Shown piece by piece: positions 1 through 8,624 of a DNA stretch of 64,000 nt. The DNA comes from Bacteroides fragilis. Its GTDB lineage: Bacteria > Bacillota > Clostridia > Lachnospirales > Lachnospiraceae. Below the pieces are notes generated by a model, which ran no database searches, was not told the DNA's origin, and saw only the letters and a program-made list of their open reading frames with translations. Location of the stretch: positions 6,344 through 70,343 of the forward strand of contig JAMPFK010000012.1 of NCBI GenBank assembly GCA_023664485.1, written 5' to 3'. Made by a program: the position numbers and the translations under genes. Position 1 is the first letter of the stretch. The number at the start of each line of letters is the position of its first letter.

Positions 1-404
1 ATCACCACGACCACGATGAGCATGAGCATCATCACGACCATGATGAAGAGGAGCATGAACATCATCACCACGACCACGATGAGCATCACCATCACCATGA
101 TGAGCATGAGCATCATCACCATCATGCGGACGAGATTTTTACGAGCTGGGGAATCGAGACGCCTTTGTCTTATACAAAGGATGAGATAGAGAAGCGGCTG
201 CAGGCGCTGGAGCAGGAGGAAGAATACGGTATTGTGCTTAGGGCGAAAGGTATGGTGCCCGCGGGAGACGGTACCTGGATCTATTTCGATTATGTGCCGG
301 AGGAATGCGATGTCAGAACTGGCAGGCCGGATGTGACGGGAAAGATTTGTGTCATCGGCTCTAAGCTGAAAGAGGAAAAATTAACGGTTCTGTTTCAAAA
401 ATAA
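1..404 (+). CDS. CobW-family GTPase, C-terminal part (5' end outside window)
   Basis: The reading frame is open from the window edge (first full codon at base 3). It begins with about 45 residues made almost only of His, Asp and Glu, followed by a compact domain of about 90 residues with the pattern EEEYGIVLRAKGMVPAGDG and WIYFDYVPEE. That pattern is typical of the CobW C-terminal domain of COG0523 GTPases, and His-rich linkers in this family are thought to bind or buffer metal such as zinc. The GTPase domain must lie upstream, unseen. A second CobW-like gene follows 37 bp downstream on the same strand, so the two probably form one metal-handling operon. The family call is firm; the metal is not known. 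Confidence 0.85.
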   Translation, partial: HHDHDEHEHHHDHDEEEHEHHHHDHDEHHHHHDEHEHHHHHADEIFTSWGIETPLSYTKDEIEKRLQALEQEEEYGIVLRAKGMVPAGDGTWIYFDYVPEECDVRTGRPDVTGKICVIGSKLKEEKLTVLFQK

Positions 405-441
405 GCGGTCACAGAGCGCGGGAAAGGGGTAGAACGACGAT

Positions 442-1371
442 ATGAAACCGGTATATATCATCAACGGTTTTCTGGAAAGCGGCAAAACGGAGTTCATCAA
501 TTATACACTGGCACAGCCATATTTTCAGGTTCGCGGAAAGACGCTTCTGCTGTTATGCGAAGAGGGCGAAACAGAATATGACGAGAGGCTGCTTGCAGAA
601 AGCAGAACGGTCATAGAGCTGATCGAGGAAGAAAAGGATTTCAATTCAGCGCATCTGATTGAATTGGAAAAGAAGCATAAACCTGAGCGCATTATCATCG
701 AATATAATGGGATGTGGAATTACAAAAATATGAAGCTGCCGTGGCATTGGAAAATAGAGCAGCAGGTCACGACAATCGATGCTTCTACCTTTCCGATGTA
801 CTTTACGAACATGAAATCGCTTCTGGCGGAGATGATTCGGAAATCGGAGCTGATTATTTTTAACCGCTGTGACGGCGTGGAAGATTTGAGCAGCTACAAA
901 AGAAACGTTAAGGCGATCAATCAGAAAGCGGAGCTGGTATTTGAGGATGCGAACGGAGAGGTCAATGAAATTATGGAGGACGATCTGCCCTATGATCTGT
1001 CGGCGCCGGTACTGGCGCTGACAGATGAAAGCTACGGCATCTGGTATCTGGATTCGCTGGACCATATCGGGAGGTATGAAGGAAAGACCGTTCAGTTTAC
1101 CGGAATGGTGCTCGTGCCCGGAAATTTTCCTAAGGGATATTTCGTCCCGGGCAGGATGGCAATGACATGCTGTGCCGAAGATATGGCGTTTCTCGGTTTC
1201 GCCTGTGAGTATGACAAAACCGAGAAGCTGACGGACAAACAATGGGTAAAAGTGACGGCAAAAGTAACGAACGAATATTTTGCCGATTATGGCGGCGAAG
1301 GGCCGGTTCTTCATGCGGTCAGCGTCGAACAGACGAAAAAGCCCAGAGAAGAGGTTATCAGCTTTGTCTGA
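442..1371 (+). CDS. CobW-like P-loop GTPase fused to a YcgQ/DUF1980-like C-terminal domain
   Basis: 309 residues; the start is preceded by AAAGGGG. A P-loop GFLESGKT lies at residues 9-16 and an NKxD-type guanine motif (NRCD) near residue 141. The usual CobW metal motif CxCC is not visible, so this is a divergent member. From about residue 212 the protein changes to a small beta-rich domain with YEGKTVQFTGMV, a Cys-Cys pair (MTCCAED, residues 243-244) and QWVKVTAKV. This resembles the C-terminal part of YcgQ/DUF1980 proteins, which pair with YcgR permeases. The gene sits just behind a His-rich CobW protein, so a role in metal insertion or transport is inferred. Its 3' end overlaps the convergent permease gene by 14 bp. 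Confidence 0.75.
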   Translation: MKPVYIINGFLESGKTEFINYTLAQPYFQVRGKTLLLLCEEGETEYDERLLAESRTVIELIEEEKDFNSAHLIELEKKHKPERIIIEYNGMWNYKNMKLPWHWKIEQQVTTIDASTFPMYFTNMKSLLAEMIRKSELIIFNRCDGVEDLSSYKRNVKAINQKAELVFEDANGEVNEIMEDDLPYDLSAPVLALTDESYGIWYLDSLDHIGRYEGKTVQFTGMVLVPGNFPKGYFVPGRMAMTCCAEDMAFLGFACEYDKTEKLTDKQWVKVTAKVTNEYFADYGGEGPVLHAVSVEQTKKPREEVISFV

Positions 1372-2134
1372 AGCGGGAAAGAATGTTTCCAAACCCGCTT
1401 ACCGCCGCCCCGAATGCCAAAACGAAAACCAGAACGGCGCACGGCAGGAACGGGAACAGTTCGAAATGGCTGTGAACGCCGCCTGCGGTAAAATCATGCA
1501 GAGAACAGGAGACCAGGTAGCCGCTGTAACAATAGGGATAGACGATCCAAAGAGGCGTATTTGCTATCAGCACGCCTGGGATAACGAGGAGCAGGTTCAG
1601 GCCTGTGGACAGCAGCGGCTTCTCGAACAGCACCGTGACCGCCCATATGACCGCCGCGGCTGGGAGCACGGTAAGGAACAGCCCGGCGCACCATTTTAAC
1701 AAATACATGGCCGGAAGCGCTTCCGTGATTCCCGCGCCGCTTACGGCGATCGACCCCGATATCGCGAATGCAGTGAAGAAAACGACCGTTTCCATCAGCA
1801 GATAAAACAGCAGAATACAAAATTTGGCGGCGGAAAGCGCGCGGCGGCTGACGGGCAGGGTTAACATCTTTAAGATTCCATGATTTCCCGTTTCCCGTCC
1901 TTCGATCATCGTGCAGACGACGATCATGCTGAAGGGAAGCAGATAGTAGGCGTAGACGAGCGCGCTTTGGATGAACATGGCCGCCCATGCGTTCGTATAT
2001 TCCGGGGAAAAATAGCTGCGCAGATTAGCGGCGCCGGAAGCTGCGACCAACAGTGGGACGAGAAAAATCAGCGGGACGATCCGGCTTCGTTTTACTTTCA
2101 AAAATTCAATTTTAAGCAATTCTGAAAAATTCAT
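1358..2134 (-). CDS. ABC-2 type permease, lantibiotic-immunity (LanG/E-like) subunit
   Basis: 258 residues with about six hydrophobic segments and the N-terminal pattern FSELLKIEFLKVKRSRI, typical of ABC-2 permeases of the BcrB/LanEG kind (short cytoplasmic amphipathic start, then a membrane helix). The start at 2134 is preferred because AGAAAGGA at 2147-2154 lies 12 nt upstream; an ATG at 2146 would touch the ribosome site. It is the third gene of a minus-strand set of ATPase, permease, permease, the layout of self-protection exporters against lantibiotics and bacitracin-like peptides. No biosynthesis genes are present, so detoxification of outside peptides is the likely role (inference). 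A dispersed repeat forms its leader. Confidence 0.75.
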   Translation of the reverse strand: MNFSELLKIEFLKVKRSRIVPLIFLVPLLVAASGAANLRSYFSPEYTNAWAAMFIQSALVYAYYLLPFSMIVVCTMIEGRETGNHGILKMLTLPVSRRALSAAKFCILLFYLLMETVVFFTAFAISGSIAVSGAGITEALPAMYLLKWCAGLFLTVLPAAAVIWAVTVLFEKPLLSTGLNLLLVIPGVLIANTPLWIVYPYCYSGYLVSCSLHDFTAGGVHSHFELFPFLPCAVLVFVLAFGAAVSGFGNILSRFRQS

Positions 2135-2146
2135 ATAAATAACCAT

Positions 2147-2218
2147 TCCTTTCTCTCAGCTTGTGATATTTGCTGCCTCAAGGCACAAATTCACCTGTGA
2201 AAAATTTATTTTTCACAG
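2147..2218 (-). repeat. Dispersed two-hairpin leader repeat, copy a
   Basis: On the minus strand, arms CTGTGAAAAAT and ATTTTTCACAG (2195-2218) form a near-perfect palindrome. They are followed by a GTGCCT...AGGC segment and GCTGAGAGAAAGGAATGG, which carries the ribosome site of the permease gene. The same order of parts recurs at 11986, 18586, 30412, 47796 and 54091. This copy has a degenerate second stem. Confidence 0.7.
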
Positions 2219-2230
2219 TAGTTCCTCCTG

Positions 2231-2956
2231 CTATTCATATCGTAGGTTTTTGGCGGCCCAGAGCCCGGCAAAAAGGAAAATGGCCGTTTCGCTCAAAGAT
2301 ACGATGACGACCGTAATATCCGGCTGCGCGTTCATAGCGGCGGCTGGTCTTAGCATGAGCACGAACGGGTGCAGCATGAACAGCGAAACGTCCGGCATGG
2401 TGAGCGCCATACCGCTTAGAAATCCCGCTACGCCGATGCCGAGCGGTACCCATAGATTGGGGAACCGCGAGGATACCAGAATCATAAAAGACAATACGGG
2501 CATCGACGTTATGAAGGAATATCCGGCAAAGGACAGAAACGTTTTCAGATCAAAGGTACCCTGCGGTAAGTCCGTTATCCCGATCCTGGCAAGGGCCAGA
2601 TCCTGAAAGCCTGCAGCGGCCAGAAAGAGGAAGGTTAAGATCAGGAACTTGCAGAAATACACCGCTGGAACGCTTATGGGCATCAGGTACATTTTTTTCA
2701 GCGCGTTTCCCCTGAATTCCATATGATAGCTCATACAGGCGGCGACGATGAGACCGAACATATTTAAGACTGCGATCATGCCGTAGACCTGCGTGAGCAG
2801 GATATCCACAGGAGCAGGCGGCAGGCTCAAAAGAACATCCTTCCGCACAAGGAAGCTGGCAGAGGCGTATGCCGCGCCCAGAATGCCGACGGCGGGCAAA
2901 AGTGGGAGAATGCCTGTACGTTTTTCTTTCCTGAATTCAATTTCCAGTGTTTTCAT
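2231..2956 (-). CDS. ABC-2 type permease, lantibiotic-immunity-like subunit
   Basis: 241 residues, six predicted membrane segments, starting MKTLEIEFRKEKRTGILP, again the short charged start used by LanE/LanG permeases. Its start overlaps the stop of the ATPase gene by four bases (ATGA type), so the two are translationally coupled. It is similar in size and layout to the next permease and probably forms a heterodimer with it. The substrate is not visible from the sequence; the assignment to peptide-antibiotic immunity rests on subunit composition and the divergent two-component system. Confidence 0.75.
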   Translation of the reverse strand: MKTLEIEFRKEKRTGILPLLPAVGILGAAYASASFLVRKDVLLSLPPAPVDILLTQVYGMIAVLNMFGLIVAACMSYHMEFRGNALKKMYLMPISVPAVYFCKFLILTFLFLAAAGFQDLALARIGITDLPQGTFDLKTFLSFAGYSFITSMPVLSFMILVSSRFPNLWVPLGIGVAGFLSGMALTMPDVSLFMLHPFVLMLRPAAAMNAQPDITVVIVSLSETAIFLFAGLWAAKNLRYE

Positions 2957-3732
2957 CGCTTTGCCCCCTGCTTTCTGCCGGCGTTGTCTTTTTCGATCAT
3001 GGACAGGAACACTGCTTCCAGATTGGCGCTGTCCCGGCCGTTTTCCGAAAAAACGGATTGCAGCGCGCTTTGCCGTAATTCGTCCAGACTGCCTTCGAAC
3101 AACAGCTGTCCGTGATTGAGGATGCCGATATCTTCTGCCATTAATTCGATTTCAGACAGCATATGAGAGGAAATCAGGATCGTGCAGTCGTAAAGACCGG
3201 GCAGCGACTTGATCAGACAGCGTATTTCATGTATGCCGGACGGATCGAGCCCGTTGGTCGGTTCATCTAAAATCAGGATGGGCGGTCTGCCAATTATTGC
3301 TCCGGCAAGCCCTAACCTCTGCTTCATGCCGAGAGAATATTTTCCGGCAGGACGGCCGCCGGATTCTGAAAGGCCGACAAGCTCCAGCGCGTCCTCTATG
3401 GAGCTTTCGGGAAGCCCCAGAATGCGGCGGATGATATCGAGGTTTTCCCGGCCTGTCAGATTGGCATAAAAAGAAGGCGATTCGATAAAAGAACCGACTT
3501 TTTTCAGAATGGAGAGGCGGTCATGCGGAAAGCGCATTCCGTCGATGGTAAAGCCGCCCTTTGTGGGAGCGGTCAGTCCCAGAAGCATTTTCATGGTAGT
3601 GGATTTTCCGGCTCCGTTCGGGCCGAGAAAGCCGTAAATGCTGCCTTTCCGAACGTGCAGGGAAACATTGTCCACGGCGGTAAAGGATTTGTATTTTTTG
3701 GTCAGCTGTTGTGTTGCGATCATGTAGTCCAT
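2953..3732 (-). CDS. ABC transporter ATP-binding protein, BcrA/LanF type
   Basis: 259 residues with the full set of ABC ATPase motifs: Walker A GPNGAGKST near residue 39, signature YSLGMKQRLGLA near 133, Walker B ILILDEPTNGLDP near 153 and a switch His in ISSHML. The line VGSFIESPSFYANLTGREN is characteristic of the BcrA/LanF subfamily that powers peptide-antibiotic self-protection exporters. AAGGAAAG lies 5 nt before the ATG at 3732. It is first in the three-gene minus-strand operon, and its promoter region is shared with the divergent response regulator, which probably controls it. Confidence 0.85.
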   Translation of the reverse strand: MDYMIATQQLTKKYKSFTAVDNVSLHVRKGSIYGFLGPNGAGKSTTMKMLLGLTAPTKGGFTIDGMRFPHDRLSILKKVGSFIESPSFYANLTGRENLDIIRRILGLPESSIEDALELVGLSESGGRPAGKYSLGMKQRLGLAGAIIGRPPILILDEPTNGLDPSGIHEIRCLIKSLPGLYDCTILISSHMLSEIELMAEDIGILNHGQLLFEGSLDELRQSALQSVFSENGRDSANLEAVFLSMIEKDNAGRKQGAKR

Positions 3733-3797
3733 AGAAACTTTCCTTTCTTTGTTTTTTTTTATGATATCAGTCCAATCTTACGACAGCGTTTCCACAG

Positions 3798-3819
3798 CCT
3801 TACATCTTCCTTACATTTT
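3798..3819. promoter_or_regulatory. Tandem 11-bp direct repeat, probable response-regulator site
   Basis: CCTTACATCTT and CCTTACATTTT follow each other directly between the divergent ABC operon and the two-component genes. Direct repeats spaced by one helical turn are the usual binding site of OmpR-type regulators, so this is a likely target of the adjacent regulator. This is inference; no promoter was mapped. Confidence 0.5.
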
Positions 3820-3882
3820 CTGAAATTCTGCAAAAAAGAAAGCATGATGTGATAAGATGGAAGCGTGGAAGGAGACGGTGCG

Positions 3883-4587
3883 ATGAAGAACGATTATTTA
3901 TTGAAAAAACAAATCCTGCTGGTCGATGACGAACAGGCGCTTTTGGATATGCTCCGGTCGATTCTGGCCGCATATGGATTTCAGAAGATAACGACTGCAA
4001 AAAGTATGAAGGAGGCCATTGCGGAAGCTGAAAAATGCCGTCCGGAGCTGGCGGTGCTCGATGTAATGCTTCCGGATGGGAATGGTTTTGATTTGATGAA
4101 ATGCCTGAGGCATGGTGGCGATTACCCTGTTCTTTTTCTGACGGCCCGCGGCGAGGATGACGATAAATTGAAAGGACTCGGCCTGGGGGCTGATGATTAT
4201 ATCGCAAAGCCCTTTTTACCGGAGGAGCTTTTATTCCGTATTATGGCGGTCCTGCGAAGAAGCTATAAGGAAGAAGACCCGGTCGTGCAGCTGCGGGACA
4301 GCCGGATCGACTTTTCGCGTGCAGAGGTCATAAAGGATAACGAACATATTCCTTTGACGGCAAAAGAACATCGTCTGCTTTCCGTTCTGTATCGGAACGC
4401 GGGACGCATTGTTACGATTGACGCCTTATGCGAAGCCGCGTGGGGCGATAATCCATTCGGATATGAAAACTCCTTAATGGCGCATATACGCCGTATCAGA
4501 GAAAAAATTGAAGCAAATCCCTCGCAGCCGGTTTCGCTGGTTACAGTCAGGGGGCTGGGTTATAAGCTGAATGTGGAGGGAAAATGA
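3883..4587 (+). CDS. OmpR-family response regulator
   Basis: 234 residues. An N-terminal receiver shows the acidic pair (LLVDDEQ), the phosphoacceptor in VLDVMLPDG (about Asp60) and the KPF lysine motif. A C-terminal winged helix ends with YENSLMAHIRRIREKIE and VRGLGYKL. The start at 3883 fits GGAAGGAG eight bases upstream; a GTG at 3865 is less likely. The kinase gene begins one base after its stop. It is divergent from the peptide-immunity ABC operon and most likely activates it, as NisRK/BceRS-type systems do (family knowledge plus context). Confidence 0.9.
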   Translation: MKNDYLLKKQILLVDDEQALLDMLRSILAAYGFQKITTAKSMKEAIAEAEKCRPELAVLDVMLPDGNGFDLMKCLRHGGDYPVLFLTARGEDDDKLKGLGLGADDYIAKPFLPEELLFRIMAVLRRSYKEEDPVVQLRDSRIDFSRAEVIKDNEHIPLTAKEHRLLSVLYRNAGRIVTIDALCEAAWGDNPFGYENSLMAHIRRIREKIEANPSQPVSLVTVRGLGYKLNVEGK

Positions 4588-4588
4588 T

Positions 4589-5995
4589 ATGAAAAGCGTG
4601 CCAAAACTGATACGCCGTTTTATCGGAATTGTGATCCTGAGCTTTCTGCTGCTCATTCTGTTGAATATCGTTCTTTATGCGGTTATTTTTATGAAAAACA
4701 GGCCGTCCGTTTCCGCATGGGATACCGCGGATAAAACTGCTTCGGCATTACAAAAAAAGAACGATTGTTATTTTTTGCCCGGCGATATGGAGAAGGAACT
4801 GGAAACGCAGGATATCTGGGCTGTTCTCATCGATGAGGATACGCATCGGGTCGTATGGCGGACGGACAATCTGCCGGACGGCGTTCCCATGCGGTATACC
4901 CTGTCCGATATCGCGCTGCTGACGCGCGGTTATATAGACGGCTATCCTGCTTTTACGGGAAAAGCCGAAAGCGGGCTGCTGGTGCTTGGGTATCCCAGGG
5001 ACAGCTACTGGAAGCTTACGCGGGCGAACTGGGATTATGATTTTATCAGAAACCTCCCGAAAAACGCGGCCGTCGTTTCAGCGGTCAATCTCGTGCTGAT
5101 CTTCCTGATTTATATTGCGGCGAACGCAGGATTGATGCGCGCCGTTAAGCCGGTGGCAAACGGAATAAAAGATTTATCGGGCGGCATGCCCGTTTTGGTA
5201 AAAGAAAAAGGCGTGTTGTCCGAATTGGCGGAAAGTATCAATAAAACGTCCGAAATTCTGCAGGAACAGGCGGCACGGCTGCGCAGGCGGGAAATGGCAA
5301 GAGCGAACTGGATTACCGGCGTTTCCCATGACATCAGGACGCCGTTGTCAATGATAATGGGGTATGCGGGACAGCTGGAGAATTCCGGGCGGCTTTCCGA
5401 AACGGAGCGTAAGCAGGCGGCGGTCATCGTAAGGCAGAGCAGGCGGCTCCGGGCTCTGATTAACGATCTCAATCTCGCTTCCAAACTGGAATATGATATG
5501 CAGCCGGTTAGAAAAAAGCCGGAAAATGCGGTGGCCATCGTCCGGCAGGTGGTTGTGGATTTTATGAATCTGGCTCTCGACGACAGGTTTCCGATGATAT
5601 GGGAGACCGATGAACGCCTGTCCGTCTGCTGTATTTTGGCAGACCGGGGACTGCTGAAGCGTGCGGTCTCAAATCTGCTTCAAAATAGCATCGATCACAA
5701 CGAAAACGGCTGTGAGATCCATGTGTCCGTTCAGGAGGATAGCGATACCTGTACGATCTGCGTCGAGGACAGCGGCGCAGGGGGGACGGACGAACTGATC
5801 GGGAAACTGAACCATGCCCCGCATTATATGGTCTGTGATGCCGATACAGCGGAACAGCGGCATGGGCTGGGCCTGCTGATCGTGAAACAGATTATGGACA
5901 GCCATAATGGGAAGCTCCTGATAGGCCGCAGCGAATATGGCGGCCTTAAAGCCAGGCTGAGGATACCGAAAAAGGAATATATACTTAACATATAG
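4589..5995 (+). CDS. Membrane sensor histidine kinase
   Basis: 468 residues. A membrane helix at about residues 10-33 is followed by an extracytoplasmic region of about 125 residues, a second helix near 157-178, a short linker, then HisKA with the phosphoaccepting His in VSHDIRTPLS (about residue 247). The ATPase domain has N-box NLLQNSIDHN, G1 VEDSGAGG and G2 HGLGLLIVKQ. GGAGGG lies about nine bases before the ATG at 4589; an in-frame ATG at 4571 overlaps the regulator gene and is less likely. It is the partner of the regulator just upstream. The ligand is presumably an antimicrobial peptide, by context only. Confidence 0.9.
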   Translation: MKSVPKLIRRFIGIVILSFLLLILLNIVLYAVIFMKNRPSVSAWDTADKTASALQKKNDCYFLPGDMEKELETQDIWAVLIDEDTHRVVWRTDNLPDGVPMRYTLSDIALLTRGYIDGYPAFTGKAESGLLVLGYPRDSYWKLTRANWDYDFIRNLPKNAAVVSAVNLVLIFLIYIAANAGLMRAVKPVANGIKDLSGGMPVLVKEKGVLSELAESINKTSEILQEQAARLRRREMARANWITGVSHDIRTPLSMIMGYAGQLENSGRLSETERKQAAVIVRQSRRLRALINDLNLASKLEYDMQPVRKKPENAVAIVRQVVVDFMNLALDDRFPMIWETDERLSVCCILADRGLLKRAVSNLLQNSIDHNENGCEIHVSVQEDSDTCTICVEDSGAGGTDELIGKLNHAPHYMVCDADTAEQRHGLGLLIVKQIMDSHNGKLLIGRSEYGGLKARLRIPKKEYILNI

Positions 5996-6053
5996 TTTAA
6001 TCTGATATTTTATGTAAGATGAATGGCGAAAGCGGAGAAGGGAGAGGAAGAAG

Positions 6054-6851
6054 ATGACAGAAGCGGCCGATAAAGAAATATTACGGTTAAAGAACCGCCT
6101 GAAGGAGCTGGCGGACAAATCCTGCAACAGGGGAATTTATACTTATACGCCTTTTTTGAGCCTGTCACAGCAGCAGGTTTTTCATGAGCTGAAGAAAGAG
6201 CTTTCCTATGCCGGGTATGGCGCGGAAGGGGGCGCGCCTGCCTGCGAGCGGAAAATGATTCGTTTCGGCAGTCCGGAAGCGCTGGGGTACGATGAGGAAT
6301 ATCCGATCGCGGCTATAGAAATGCGGCCCGTTATGCCCAGGTTCGCGGATACGCTGACGCACCGGGATTTTCTCGGCGCGCTCATGAATCTGGGAATCGA
6401 GCGCAGCACACTGGGAGATATTTTCGTACAGGAGCAGTACGGCGTCCTGTTCTGTCAGCAGAGCATCGTCCCGTATCTGCTGGAAAATCTGCGCCAGGTT
6501 AAGCATACCGGTATGAACTGCCGGATTGTTGAAGGCGGGATCGCATTACAGAGCGCAGAGCCGGAAAAAATAACCGTAACAGTTTCTTCCGCAAGGATTG
6601 ACAGCGTTATCGCAAAGATTTATCATATTTCAAGAAGCCAGAGCCTTACGCTGTTTGGCGCAGGCCGGATTTTTGTCAACGGGATCATGATAGAGAATAA
6701 CGGCTATCAGCTGAAAAAGGAAGATGCGGTGACGGTGCGGGGCTATGGAAAATTCCTGTACTATGGACAGGCGGGGGAGACAAAGAAGGGAAAGGAAAAA
6801 GTGTCTGTCGGCGTTTTTGGGCAGGGACGCCGGGGAAAGCCTGTGTCATGA
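6054..6851 (+). CDS. ylmH: YlmH-family S4-domain RNA-binding protein
   Basis: 265 residues. The first two thirds match the YlmH layout (TPFLSLSQQQVF, RFGSPEALGYDEEYPIAAIEMRP and HRDFLGALMNLGIERSTLGDI). The C-terminal third is an S4 RNA-binding domain (SLTLFGAGRIFVNGIMIENN) with a basic tail. YlmH proteins bind ribosomal particles or tRNA and act in translation quality control; in many Firmicutes the gene lies in the division (dcw-flanking) cluster, but here it stands alone after the two-component system. GGGAGAGGAAG precedes the ATG. Confidence 0.85.
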   Translation: MTEAADKEILRLKNRLKELADKSCNRGIYTYTPFLSLSQQQVFHELKKELSYAGYGAEGGAPACERKMIRFGSPEALGYDEEYPIAAIEMRPVMPRFADTLTHRDFLGALMNLGIERSTLGDIFVQEQYGVLFCQQSIVPYLLENLRQVKHTGMNCRIVEGGIALQSAEPEKITVTVSSARIDSVIAKIYHISRSQSLTLFGAGRIFVNGIMIENNGYQLKKEDAVTVRGYGKFLYYGQAGETKKGKEKVSVGVFGQGRRGKPVS

Positions 6852-6882
6852 AGGATAAAAAGATATAAGGGGCAGGTTTCAA

Positions 6883-7797
6883 ATGTTTCACTACAAAATG
6901 GTTCATTGGTTATTCTTTTTTTACACTTATTGCTTTTTAGGATGGTGTTTTGAGTCCGCTTTCGTTTCGATCCGAACGCATAAGCTCGTCAACCGCGGAT
7001 TTATGAGAGGGCCTTTTTTACCGATTTATGGAAGCGGTGCGATCATGATGTATGTTGTTTCCATGCCTTTTCAGGACAATCTTGTATTGACTTATCTGGC
7101 GGGCTGTGTCGGCGCAACGGCGCTGGAATATATAACAGGCGTTCTTATGGAAACGCTGTTCCATATCCGGTATTGGGATTATTCTGACAAAAAGTTTAAT
7201 TTTCAGGGGCATATCTGCCTGAGCTCAACGCTCGCCTGGGGATTTTTCACCATTTTGATGACGCGGGTGATCCACAGGCCGATCGAGCGGTTCGTCATGG
7301 GAATTCCGGGAAATATCCTGTATTATACAGCCTTTCTTTTGACGGTCTGCATCGCGGCGGATTTCGCGCTTTCCTTTAAAACAGCGCTGGATTTGCGGAA
7401 TATCCTGGCGAAGATGCAGCGGGCAAAAGAAGAACTGGAGCGTATGCAGAGGAGGCTGGATATCATTATTGCCTTTAGCAATGAGGAAAAGGCGCAGAAG
7501 CAGCAGGAGCGTGAGCTGCGGGCCGGCGAGCTTGTCGAAAGCCTGGGACAGCGGTTTATGAGCATCAGGGAGACGATCCAGCGGACGCCCGGTGCCTATG
7601 TGGACAGTGTGCGGGATGAAATTGCGGAGCTTCGCGCCCGTTATAATATCTATATGGAAAACCGGAGAAACTACAGAGAGATGCTGGATTTCTATAAACG
7701 GGATATGATTCGGAACAATCCGACGATGCGGTCCGGAAAATTTAAAGATGTCTTCGAAGAATTAAAAGAGGCGGTCGCAGAGAAAAAGGGTAAATAA
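6883..7797 (+). CDS. CmpB-like putative ABC transporter membrane protein (PF06541 type)
   Basis: 304 residues. Five or so membrane helices fill the first 170 residues, with the family signature FLGWCFESAF, NRGFMRGPFLPIYG and a Trp-rich segment. A long charged alpha-helical tail (about residues 170-300, rich in Glu, Arg, Lys and Gln) follows and looks like a coiled coil. Proteins of this kind are common in Lachnospiraceae, with no firmly known function. The ribosome site AGGGGCAG is modest. It is followed on the opposite strand by a PHP gene, only 10 bp away. Confidence 0.7.
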   Translation: MFHYKMVHWLFFFYTYCFLGWCFESAFVSIRTHKLVNRGFMRGPFLPIYGSGAIMMYVVSMPFQDNLVLTYLAGCVGATALEYITGVLMETLFHIRYWDYSDKKFNFQGHICLSSTLAWGFFTILMTRVIHRPIERFVMGIPGNILYYTAFLLTVCIAADFALSFKTALDLRNILAKMQRAKEELERMQRRLDIIIAFSNEEKAQKQQERELRAGELVESLGQRFMSIRETIQRTPGAYVDSVRDEIAELRARYNIYMENRRNYREMLDFYKRDMIRNNPTMRSGKFKDVFEELKEAVAEKKGK

Positions 7798-7807
7798 CTT
7801 CTGTTAT

Positions 7808-8596
7808 TTACCCTGCTTTCTTTTCGCGCAGCGCTAAAGAGAGTTCGAACTTCCGGGCCCTGTAGCGGAAGGCCGCCAGGAATTTATTATAGAACCAGAA
7901 CGAGTAGACGAGAATTTTATTGGCTTTTCCCAGCTTATCCTTCGTCGTATGGAGATAGTGGATGCCGCCGGCGATCGTCGGCCCGGCATTTTTGATATAA
8001 TGTATCAGCTCCGATTCATTCGTAATATGTTCCTGTAAAATGGTGTAGCCGAGTCCGACACAGTCGTCTCTATGGGAATCGCTGCCGCCGAAGCCTGGCA
8101 GACGGTATTTCAGGGCAAGGGAAGCAGCGCATTCGTTGGAAATGTCGTCTTCGCAGGCGTTGAAGGCTTCTATGAAGTCGAATTTCCGAATCAGCCCTTC
8201 TTTTAACGCTTTTCCGCGCCGCGTATTGAAGATGCTGAGAAATTTTTCGCCGCAGGGATGAGCCGGCCCCAGAATGCCGCCGTAGCGGTGTACGATTTCG
8301 ATCAGAAGCAGTACCGGAAGCCCTCTTAGCTCCAGCAGCCTGGGGCAGAGTCCGTCTGGCATGATGACCAGCATATGGCCGGCATCCAGCGTGTCGTATT
8401 CGATGCCGCACAGAACGGTAAAATCCGAGGGTTTCCCGTCCAGTTTCCTGTAGCGGCGGTATGCTTTGTAGGAATTGTGATCGGAAATCAGCATCCCGTC
8501 GAATCCTTTTTGTTTCAGGATGGAAATATTGTCAAGGAGAGCGGTCTTTCCGTCGGGAGAGCCTTCCTTTGTATGACAGTGCATATCCAGTTTCAT
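7808..8596 (-). CDS. PHP-domain metal-dependent phosphoesterase
   Basis: 262 residues. It starts MKLDMHCHTKEG, the first PHP metal motif (HxH), followed by ISDHNS, GIEYDT, GPAHPCGE and GGSDSHRDD, which together supply the His/Asp/Glu cluster of the PHP fold. It belongs to the stand-alone PHP group (relatives of TrpH nucleotide or oligonucleotide phosphatases), not the HisK group found at 55646. The substrate cannot be told from sequence. It is transcribed convergently to the CmpB-like gene and divergently from rarA; a MITE-like element lies 29 bp upstream of its start. Confidence 0.8.
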   Translation of the reverse strand: MKLDMHCHTKEGSPDGKTALLDNISILKQKGFDGMLISDHNSYKAYRRYRKLDGKPSDFTVLCGIEYDTLDAGHMLVIMPDGLCPRLLELRGLPVLLLIEIVHRYGGILGPAHPCGEKFLSIFNTRRGKALKEGLIRKFDFIEAFNACEDDISNECAASLALKYRLPGFGGSDSHRDDCVGLGYTILQEHITNESELIHYIKNAGPTIAGGIHYLHTTKDKLGKANKILVYSFWFYNKFLAAFRYRARKFELSLALREKKAG

Positions 8597-8624
8597 AGTC
8601 GTATTGCCTTTCTTTATTTTATTC

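Noticed and set aside
646..1392. Minus-strand frame opposite the second CobW gene
   Set aside because: Shadow of a conserved gene; no motif.
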